Source: an uncultured Lachnospiraceae bacterium | Lineage (GTDB): Bacteria; Bacillota; Clostridia; Lachnospirales; Lachnospiraceae | Assembly: GCA_910577765.1 (NCBI GenBank) | Contig: CAJTOV010000043.1 | Coordinates: 3,273 to 24,358, forward strand | DNA: 21,086 nt | Reading direction: 5' to 3' | Shown here: positions 16,072 to 21,086 of the stretch, piece by piece | Layout of the letters: each line of letters opens with the position of its first letter | Position numbering within the stretch: the stretch's first letter is position 1 | Position numbers and translations under genes: made by a program | The notes under the pieces: generated by a model | Databases searched by the model: none | Told to the model about the DNA's origin: nothing | Seen by the model: only the letters and a program-made list of their open reading frames with translations

Positions 16072-16100
16072 ATTTTAGTATATATGGGGGAAAATAGCAA
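16072..16100 (-). promoter_or_regulatory. Sigma-A-type promoter of the mraZ/dcw operon
   Basis: Minus-strand -35 TTGCTA (16100-16095), 17-bp spacer, -10 TAAAAT (16077-16072), immediately upstream of the MraZ repeat array and downstream of the ychF terminator. Confidence 0.8.
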
Positions 16101-16120
16101 GGAAAAATTAGCAATAAATC

Positions 16121-16174
16121 AAAAAGGCTCCCCGGTCTGCATGTGGACACACACACAAACCGGGGAGCCTTTTT
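16121..16174. terminator. Intrinsic terminator after ychF
   Basis: Perfect 16-bp inverted repeat (16121-16136 with 16159-16174), GC core GGCTCCCCGGT, flanked by A5 on one side and T5 on the other, so it can act in both directions. It separates ychF from the mraZ promoter. The 22-base loop contains an alternating ACACAC stretch. Confidence 0.93.
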
Positions 16175-16214
16175 AAGGGATACCCCAAAGTTCCCTGGCT
16201 CACACAGGGATTTT

Positions 16215-17312
16215 CTAAACATTAAACCGGAACAGGATCACATCCCCGTCCTTTACCACATATTCTTTTCCTTCCAGGCCTACCAGCCCTTTCTCCTTGG
16301 CTTTTGCATAGGTTCCGCAGTCTAAGAGATCCTGGTAATTGACCACCTCGGCCCGGATAAAGCCCCGCTCAAAATCCGAGTGGATCTTACCGGCTGCCTG
16401 GGGGGCTTTGGTGCCTACCCGGATGGTCCAGGCCCGGGTCTCATCCTCCCCGGAGGTCAGGTAGCTGATCAGTCCCAGAAGCCGGTAGCTGGCCGCGATC
16501 AGCTTGTTAAGGCCCGGCTCTGCAAGGCCCAGGGCTTCCAAGTACTCCTGCTTCTCGTCGTCTTCCAGCTCGGCAATCTCCTGCTCGATCTGGGCGCTGA
16601 TGACAAAGACCTCCGAACCGTTCCCGGCAGCATAGCTGCGGACCGCCTGGACGCTGGCGTTGGATGCGCCGTCGTCGGATAAGTCTTCCTCAGCCACATT
16701 GGCGGCAAAGATCACCGGCTTGGCAGTAAGGAGATTTAAGGAATTTACAAAGGCATCCAGATCCTCGTCGCCGCTCTGGTAGGTGCAGGCCAGCTTTCCC
16801 TCCTCCAGCAGCTCCTTCAGCTCCTTTAAGACTGCCAGCTCTTTGGCCAGGGACTTGTCATTGTTGGCGGATTTGGCTGTCTTGGCAATGCGGCGTTCCA
16901 GAATCTCAATATCCGAGAAAATCAGTTCCAGATTAATGGTCTCAATATCCCGCAGAGGGTCTACACTGCCGTCCACGTGGATCACATTGGGGTCTTCAAA
17001 GCAGCGGACCACATGGACAATGGCGTCCACCTCCCGGATGTTGGCCAGAAACTGGTTGCCCAGGCCCTCGCCTTTGGATGCCCCCTTGACCAGGCCGGCA
17101 ATATCCACAAACTCGATCACCGCCGGGGTTACCTTCTTTGAATGGTACAGATCCCCCAGAAGCTTTAGGCGGTGGTCCGGTACTGCCACCACCCCCACAT
17201 TGGGATCAATGGTACAGAAGGGATAGTTGGCCGATTCCGCACCGGCCTTTGTCAGTGAATTGAAAAGGGTGCTTTTCCCCACGTTGGGGAGCCCGACAAT
17301 GCCTAATTTCAT
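16215..17312 (-). CDS. ychF: Redox-regulated ATPase/GTPase YchF (OLA1 family)
   Basis: Universal Obg-related P-loop NTPase that prefers ATP and associates with ribosomes; precise role still debated. The 365-residue protein has G1 GLPNVGKST (7-15), the switch region NYPFCTIDPNVG, G3-like DIAGLVKGASKGEGLGNQFL, NVAEED in place of a canonical NKxD (the hallmark behind ATP preference), and a C-terminal TGS domain (TRAWTIRVGTKAPQAAGKIHSDFERGF... read in short pieces: TIRVGTKAPQAAG, HSDFERGFIRAEV). ATG at 17312 follows AGGAAGGTAAATAAT. It is transcribed away from lgt and ends at a strong terminator, so it is monocistronic. Confidence 0.98.
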   Translation of the reverse strand: MKLGIVGLPNVGKSTLFNSLTKAGAESANYPFCTIDPNVGVVAVPDHRLKLLGDLYHSKKVTPAVIEFVDIAGLVKGASKGEGLGNQFLANIREVDAIVHVVRCFEDPNVIHVDGSVDPLRDIETINLELIFSDIEILERRIAKTAKSANNDKSLAKELAVLKELKELLEEGKLACTYQSGDEDLDAFVNSLNLLTAKPVIFAANVAEEDLSDDGASNASVQAVRSYAAGNGSEVFVISAQIEQEIAELEDDEKQEYLEALGLAEPGLNKLIAASYRLLGLISYLTSGEDETRAWTIRVGTKAPQAAGKIHSDFERGFIRAEVVNYQDLLDCGTYAKAKEKGLVGLEGKEYVVKDGDVILFRFNV

Positions 17313-17360
17313 ATTATTTACCTTCCTGTTGGATTTTTTGCTTGATTTTCATGCGGATTA

Positions 17361-17389
17361 ATTGTAGCATAGAATCTGCACAATGAAAA
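17361..17389 (-). promoter_or_regulatory. Extended -10 promoter of ychF
   Basis: Minus-strand TGCTACAAT gives an extended -10 (TACAAT at 17366-17361 with TG at 17369-17368). The -35, TTTTCA at 17389-17384 with a 17-bp spacer, is weak, which fits an extended -10 promoter. Confidence 0.65.
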
Positions 17390-17404
17390 GGGGAAATCTC
17401 TTTC

Positions 17405-17441
17405 TGTCGAACCTTGTCACCTTGTGTCATAACTTGTCGTC
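17405..17441 (+). promoter_or_regulatory. Candidate 0A boxes upstream of lgt-spo0E
   Basis: TGTCGAA at 17405-17411 is a perfect 0A-box consensus; TGTCGTC at 17435-17441 is a 5-of-7 match, 30 bp downstream, about three helical turns, and ends 9 bp before the lgt -35. Spo0A binding is an inference from the motif only; the site lies between the divergent ychF and lgt promoters and could affect either. Confidence 0.5.
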
Positions 17442-17450
17442 CGGTTTTGT

Positions 17451-17479
17451 TTGATTTTGCAGATTTTTGGGAGTACAAT
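17451..17479 (+). promoter_or_regulatory. Sigma-A-type promoter of lgt
   Basis: -35 TTGATT (17451-17456), 17-bp spacer, -10 TACAAT (17474-17479). The leader to the lgt start is short, about 20 bases, and holds the AAAGGAG ribosome site. Confidence 0.78.
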
Positions 17480-17506
17480 AGTATTGCATCGAAAGGAGAT
17501 CAGAAA

Positions 17507-18421
17507 ATGGTAGGTGCAGATATTTGTTTCGTGCATCTGGGGATCGCGATACAGAATTTACGGAACAGTATCACAGTCTTTGGGTTCCAAATCGCATTTT
17601 ATGGAATCATTATAGGAGTTGGAATGCTGGCAGGGCTCTGTGTAGCCCAGGCAGATGCAAGACGCAGGGGGCAGAATCCTGAAATTTACCTGGACTTTGC
17701 CTTGTATGGAATCATTTTTTCCATCATGGGAGCCAGGATCTATTATGTGATTTTCGAGTGGGACATGTATAAAGAAAATATCCTGCAGGTGTTCAATCTT
17801 CGCGCGGGCGGTCTTGCCATCTATGGCGGTGTGATCGCTGCCGTGATTACCCTGACGGTATTCTGCCGGGTAAGAAAGCTTTCCTTTCTTTCCCTGGCCG
17901 ACACTTGTGTATTGGGGCTTGTGACGGGGCAAATTATTGGCAGATGGGGGAACTTCTTTAATTGTGAGGCATTCGGCGGATATACGGACAGTCTGCTGGC
18001 TATGCGGATCAGACTTTCACTGGTAAGTACAGGGATGTTGAACCAGGATGTTCTAAATCACATGATCGTGGAGAATGGGGTGGAGTATATTCAGGTACAT
18101 CCTACATTTCTCTATGAGTCCCTATGGAACCTGGGACTGCTGTGTTTTATGCTCTGGTACCGTCAGAGGAAGGAGTTCGACGGTGAGATGCTATGCATTT
18201 ACCTGCTGGGATACGGACTGGGAAGATTCTGGATTGAAGGGTTACGTACGGATCAGTTAATCCTCTTTCAAACCGGTATTCCTGTGTCCCAGGCATTATC
18301 TGCAATTTTGGTCCTGGCTGCCGCCATTTATATGGTAGTAAAGAGAACGCGGCTGGAGAAAATGGGCAAAGGAGAAAGGCAGGATGGATACTTCAAGGAA
18401 AGAACTGGTAAAACAGATTGA
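17507..18421 (+). CDS. lgt: Prolipoprotein diacylglyceryl transferase
   Basis: Membrane enzyme that attaches diacylglycerol from phosphatidylglycerol to the lipobox cysteine of prolipoproteins. The 304-residue protein has about seven membrane segments, the family motif GGLAIYGGVIA (where E. coli has a His, here Tyr), the Lgt signature GRWGNFFNCEAFGG (145-158), HPTFLYES (198-205) and near the end GRFWIEGLRTDQL, whose Arg is essential in E. coli. I place the start at ATG 17507, eight bases after AAAGGAG, since the upstream open frame covers the promoter. Unlike nearly all neighbours it is on the plus strand and is AT-richer (17701-17760 has 23 G+C of 60, against 39 of 60 in murA at 5641-5700). 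Its 3' end overlaps the spo0E-like gene. Confidence 0.96.
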   Translation: MVGADICFVHLGIAIQNLRNSITVFGFQIAFYGIIIGVGMLAGLCVAQADARRRGQNPEIYLDFALYGIIFSIMGARIYYVIFEWDMYKENILQVFNLRAGGLAIYGGVIAAVITLTVFCRVRKLSFLSLADTCVLGLVTGQIIGRWGNFFNCEAFGGYTDSLLAMRIRLSLVSTGMLNQDVLNHMIVENGVEYIQVHPTFLYESLWNLGLLCFMLWYRQRKEFDGEMLCIYLLGYGLGRFWIEGLRTDQLILFQTGIPVSQALSAILVLAAAIYMVVKRTRLEKMGKGERQDGYFKERTGKTD

Positions 18422-18539
18422 AAGCGCACGTGACCGTTTGAATCACAGCATTGAGACAGGAGCCGCTTATGATACCGTCTATGAAAACAGCAAGGAGCTC
18501 GACTGTCTGATCAGCCAGTATATTGCGGCTGACTGTTAA
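18384..18539 (+). CDS. Spo0E-like sporulation regulatory protein (Spo0A~P phosphatase family)
   Basis: A 51-residue protein with the two-helix Spo0E layout: a first helix KELVKQIESARDRLN and a second helix carrying SKELDCLISQY, matching the family signature S-x-ELD-x-LI-x-x-Y. Members dephosphorylate the phosphorylated response regulator Spo0A and so hold back sporulation. ATG at 18384 is nine bases after AAAGGAG and lies 38 bases inside lgt in the +1 frame, so the two are almost certainly co-transcribed and probably translationally coupled. The exact Spo0E paralogue and its partner cannot be told from sequence. Short length and overlap mean it is easily missed in automatic annotation. Confidence 0.88.
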   Translation: MDTSRKELVKQIESARDRLNHSIETGAAYDTVYENSKELDCLISQYIAADC

Positions 18540-18560
18540 AAAGTCAGCAGAAATACCCGC

Positions 18561-18661
18561 AGGGGCTGTGGCAAAATGACAGATTTCTACAATATGCAGC
18601 ACGGATATCCCAAGGATACCAGCGATATATTGTGGAATCATGAAATTTTGCCACAGCCCCT
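18561..18661. repeat. About 100-bp palindromic element with 17-bp terminal inverted repeats
   Basis: AGGGGCTGTGGCAAAAT at 18561-18577 is repeated inverted at 18645-18661. The interior is also imperfectly self-complementary (ACAATAT/ATATTGT and GGATATCC/GGATACC). It lies between the convergent spo0E-like gene and the purine phosphorylase gene. It could work as a bidirectional transcription barrier, but neither side has a proper T run (only TTTT after the right arm). The layout also fits a MITE, with ends reminiscent of IS1182-type termini; no target duplication is evident. Confidence 0.6.
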
Positions 18662-18689
18662 TTTGTGTCTGTACTCCCTAAGACCATTG

Positions 18690-19523
18690 CTACAGGTCCG
18701 CGGCGATCCCCTCCACGGCCCTGGTCACCAGCTTCTTAAAGGTCCTGGATACCCGGGCGGCAGTCTCCCCCACCTCTTCATGGGACAGTTCCCTGCCGCT
18801 GATCCCGGCTGCCATGTTGGTGATGCAGGAGATCCCGCAGATCTCCATCCCTAAGTGTCTGGCAGCCACGGCCTCACAGCCGGTACTCATGCCCACCGCG
18901 TCCGCCCCCAGCAGGCGGCACATCTTTACCGTAGCCGGAGTCTCATATTCCGGTCCGGTCATCTGGATATAGACCCCCTCCTGAATCCGGATGCCAAGTT
19001 CCCCGGCGGCCCTTCGGATCACTGCCCTCAGCTTCTCACCATAGACCGAGGACATATCGCAGAACCTGGGGCCCACGGAGTCCTCATTGGGCCCGGTCAG
19101 GGGTGAGGGCACAAAGGAGGTAATCTGGTCCCGGATGATCATAAAGTCCCCTGCCTGGTAATCCAGATTCACCCCTCCGGCAGCATTGGTCAGAAACAGA
19201 ATTCCGGCTCCCATCCGCCTCATAAGCCGTATGGGAAGCACCACATCCTCCATGGAATACCCCTCATAATAGTGGACCCGTCCCTGCATAATCACTGCCG
19301 GAACCTTCCCGATGTACCCGAAGATAAAGCATCCCCGGTGTCCGGACACGGTGGACACGGGAAATCCGGCAATCTCATGGTAATCAACGGTCGCTTCCAC
19401 CTGGATCTCCCGGGCATAGTCCCCCAGACCGGAACCCAGAACCAGGGCCACCTGGGGCCGGAAAGGAATCCGCTCCCGGATACTCTCATAACACCGCTCC
19501 ACCCGTTCAAATACCTCTGTCAC
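18690..19523 (-). CDS. punA: Purine-nucleoside phosphorylase
   Basis: Phosphorolysis of inosine and guanosine to free base and ribose 1-phosphate in purine salvage. The 277-residue protein has VALVLGSGLGDYA (phosphate-binding glycine loop, about 25-37), SGHRGCFIFG, MQGRVHYYEGYS, FLTNAAGGVN and MTGPEYETPAT, the set typical of trimeric PNP (PunA/DeoD2 type), and GADAVGMSTGCEAVAARH, which contains the base-recognition neighbourhood. Start is GTG at 19523, after AGAAGGAGGGG. Only 33 bases separate it from the lysA stop, so the two are likely one transcript. No T-rich terminator follows; the palindrome at 18561-18661 lies 29 bases downstream. Confidence 0.94.
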   Translation of the reverse strand: MTEVFERVERCYESIRERIPFRPQVALVLGSGLGDYAREIQVEATVDYHEIAGFPVSTVSGHRGCFIFGYIGKVPAVIMQGRVHYYEGYSMEDVVLPIRLMRRMGAGILFLTNAAGGVNLDYQAGDFMIIRDQITSFVPSPLTGPNEDSVGPRFCDMSSVYGEKLRAVIRRAAGELGIRIQEGVYIQMTGPEYETPATVKMCRLLGADAVGMSTGCEAVAARHLGMEICGISCITNMAAGISGRELSHEEVGETAARVSRTFKKLVTRAVEGIAADL

Positions 19524-19556
19524 TGTAACCCCTCCTTCTCTATCCTGTCATACATG

Positions 19557-20822
19557 CTACAGGTACTTCTTCATCATGGGACACCCGTCCAGGGTGGCAA
19601 AGTAGTCCTGGGCAGTCTCTGCCCGGCGGATCTGCTCCACAGAACCGTCTTCCTTCAGCAGCAGCTCCGCGGACTTCAGCTTTCCGTTATAATTGTACCC
19701 CATGGCAAACCCGTGGGCGCCTGCGTCATGAATCACCAGCAGGTCCCCTTTCTCAATTTCCGGCAGCATCCGGTCCACGGCAAACTTGTCATTGTTCTCA
19801 CACAAGGAACCTACCACATCATATTTGTGGTCCAGAGGCCTGTCCTCCTTTCCCATGACCGTAATGTGATGGTAAGCCCCGTACATGGCCGGGCGCATCA
19901 GGTTCACGGCGCAGGCATCCACACCGATATACTCCTTGTGGGTGTGCTTCTCATGGATGGCCCGGGTCACCAGACAGCCGTAAGGCCCCAGCATGAACCG
20001 ACCCAGCTCCGTGTAAAGGGCCACATCCCCCATACCTGCAGGAACCAGCACCTGCTCATAGACCTTGCGGACCCCTTCCCCGATGACGGCGATGTCGTTG
20101 GCCTCCTGGTCCGGGCGGTAGGGGATACCGATGCCGCCGGACAGATTGATGAAACCGATGTGGACGCCGGTCTTCTCCTTTAAGTCCACAGCCAGCTCAA
20201 AAAGGACTTTGGCCAGTAAGGGATAGTACTCGTTGGTCACGGTATTGCTGGCCAGAAAGGCGTGAATGCCAAATTCCCTGGCTCCCTTTTCCTTGAGAAT
20301 GCGGAAGGCTTCCACCATCTGGTCCGATGTCATGCCGTACTTGGCATCCCCCGGATTGTCCATAATGTCATTGCTGATTTTGAACACGCCTCCCGGATTG
20401 TACCGGCAGCTTATGGTCTCGGGAATGGCCCCCAGGGCCTTCTCCACATACGGGATGTGGGTGATGTCATCCAGGTTGATAATGGCCCCCAGCTTCCCGG
20501 CCATGGCAAACTCCTCAACAGGAGTATCATTGGAGGAGAACATGATCTCCCTGCCGGCAAATCCCACCGCGTCGGACAGCATCAGCTCCGTGGCTGAGGA
20601 GCAGTCCGTCCCGCAACCGCACTCTCTCAGAATCCGGAGAATACATGGATTGGGGGTGGCCTTCACCGCAAAATACTCCTTGTAGCCCGGATTCCAGGCA
20701 AATGCCTCCTTAAGCCGCTTTGCATTCTCCCGGATTCCCCTTTCGTCATAGAGATGAAACGGGGTCGGGTAAGTCTCTGCTATCTTCTCAAGCTGCTCCT
20801 TTGTCACAAATGGTTTCTTCAT
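19557..20822 (-). CDS. lysA: Diaminopimelate decarboxylase
   Basis: PLP enzyme converting meso-diaminopimelate to L-lysine, the last step of lysine synthesis, and thereby drawing on the precursor also used for peptidoglycan. The 421-residue fold-III protein has TPFHLYDERGI at the start, YFAVKATPNP with the PLP lysine at about residue 54, INLSGGIGIPY (glycine loop for phosphate), ELGRFMLGPYG, SLCENNDKFA (active-site Cys region) and HDAGAHGFAMGYNYNGKLKSAELLL near the C-terminus. ATG at 20822 is ten bases after AAAGGAG. Upstream is a sigma-A-type promoter; the leader of about 75 bases is too short for a lysine riboswitch. Another fold-III decarboxylase specificity is possible but less likely. 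Confidence 0.92.
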   Translation of the reverse strand: MKKPFVTKEQLEKIAETYPTPFHLYDERGIRENAKRLKEAFAWNPGYKEYFAVKATPNPCILRILRECGCGTDCSSATELMLSDAVGFAGREIMFSSNDTPVEEFAMAGKLGAIINLDDITHIPYVEKALGAIPETISCRYNPGGVFKISNDIMDNPGDAKYGMTSDQMVEAFRILKEKGAREFGIHAFLASNTVTNEYYPLLAKVLFELAVDLKEKTGVHIGFINLSGGIGIPYRPDQEANDIAVIGEGVRKVYEQVLVPAGMGDVALYTELGRFMLGPYGCLVTRAIHEKHTHKEYIGVDACAVNLMRPAMYGAYHHITVMGKEDRPLDHKYDVVGSLCENNDKFAVDRMLPEIEKGDLLVIHDAGAHGFAMGYNYNGKLKSAELLLKEDGSVEQIRRAETAQDYFATLDGCPMMKKYL

Positions 20823-20899
20823 TATTATGGATCTCCTTTGCTTTCTGTTCTGTGTTCTTTAGGACGGAAAAGGCCCGGCAGGGGCTGCAATTTTCTATC

Positions 20900-20928
20900 A
20901 TTGTAACCCAGCCGGACCCCTTTGTCCA
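20900..20928 (-). promoter_or_regulatory. Sigma-A-type promoter of lysA-punA
   Basis: Minus-strand -35 TGGACA (20928-20923), 17-bp spacer, -10 TACAAT (20905-20900), each 5 of 6 to consensus. Confidence 0.75.
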
Positions 20929-20961
20929 GTCCATATTGTCTCTGTATTTATATCCCTGTAC

Positions 20962-21039
20962 GGTCAGTGTTACTGTCCACGGGGGGGCATCTTCTTGTCC
21001 GGCTATGCCGGACAAGAAGCATCGGGCGTCTGCCCGATG
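20962..21039. repeat. Cluster of three adjacent stem-loops
   Basis: Stem-loop 1: GG-T-CAGT/ACTG-T-CC at 20962-20978. After a run of seven G (20981-20987), stem-loop 2: CTTCTTGTCCGGC (20991-21003) pairs perfectly with 21007-21019 around a TAT loop. Stem-loop 3 follows without a gap: CATCGGGC (21020-21027) pairs with GCCCGATG (21032-21039). All lie upstream of the lysA promoter, so they are not in its leader. Function unknown. Confidence 0.7.
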
Positions 21040-21050
21040 TGGAAAACTGG

Positions 21051-21086
21051 ACAAAAACAGTCTTACAAGCCAGCTTGACGTCTGTT
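21051..21086 (-). terminator. Possible terminator of an off-window gene
   Basis: On the minus strand AACAG...CAAG-CTGG-CTTG...CTGTT forms an imperfect hairpin (outer arms 21056-21060 and 21082-21086, inner arms 21066-21069 and 21074-21077), followed by a T-rich stretch TGTTTTTGT. It may end a minus-strand gene beyond the right edge; the hairpin is interrupted by internal loops. Confidence 0.4.

Noticed and set aside
20823..20899. Lysine riboswitch (L box) in the lysA leader
   Set aside because: Only about 75 bases lie between the -10 and the start codon, too little for the aptamer, and no terminator hairpin is present.
20788..21054. 88-codon minus-strand frame upstream of lysA
   Set aside because: It runs through two perfect hairpins and the lysA promoter and overlaps the lysA start; no ribosome site and no recognisable motif.
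1..21086. CRISPR array, tRNA, rRNA, prophage or transposase gene
   Set aside because: Searched by eye on both strands; no regularly spaced long repeats, no cloverleaf or rRNA motifs, and no integrase or transposase motifs.

Overview
The window is a chromosomal segment from an endospore-forming Firmicute. Gene content points to Clostridia, most likely a GC-rich member of the Lachnospiraceae; the family call is an inference from gene order and protein style, not from a marker gene. Nearly everything reads on the minus strand, so the biological order runs from the right edge to the left edge.

Right part (about 16.2-21.1 kb): lysA (diaminopimelate decarboxylase) and a purine nucleoside phosphorylase gene form a minus-strand pair with a recognisable sigma-A-type promoter in front of lysA. 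Then comes the only plus-strand unit: lgt (prolipoprotein diacylglyceryl transferase) overlapped by a 51-codon Spo0E-like gene. It is visibly poorer in G+C than its surroundings and is followed by a roughly 100-bp imperfect palindrome. Divergent from lgt is the GTPase/ATPase gene ychF, closed by a strong terminator.

Centre and left (about 2.9-16.1 kb): a division and cell wall (dcw) cluster in the order mraZ, rsmH, ftsL, pbpB-like, spoVD-like, mraY, murD, ftsW/spoVE, murA, ftsQ/divIB, ftsZ. It opens with a sigma-A-type promoter and a 10-bp-periodic AGTGG repeat array, the expected MraZ operator. ftsZ has its own promoter and ends in a very large hairpin terminator. murE, murF, murG and murB, common members of this cluster, are not present here, and murA sits in the usual murG/murB position.

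Left end (1-2.74 kb): a sporulation unit spoIIGA, sigE, spoIIP. The promoter in front of spoIIGA has a perfect 0A box overlapping the -35 hexamer and a 21-bp spacer, the arrangement known from Spo0A-activated sigma-A promoters. SpoIIGA is the protease that activates pro-sigma-E; SpoIIP is a peptidoglycan amidase/endopeptidase needed for engulfment. spoIIP overlaps the end of sigE, uses a TTG start and runs off the left edge.

The genes make lipid II (murA, murD, mraY), polymerise and cross-link it at the septum (FtsW/SpoVE, two class B PBPs, FtsL, FtsQ, FtsZ), and connect septation with the mother-cell programme. Points most worth a second look are the possible Spo0A-controlled lgt-spo0E pair, the KTA (instead of KTG) motif in the SpoVD-like PBP, the spoIIP-sigE overlap, the palindromic element at 18.6 kb and the stem-loop cluster at the right edge. 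Most of the window is ordinary core genome; I did not see a defence system, CRISPR array, prophage or wholly new multi-gene system. No gene-free stretch exceeds 300 bases.
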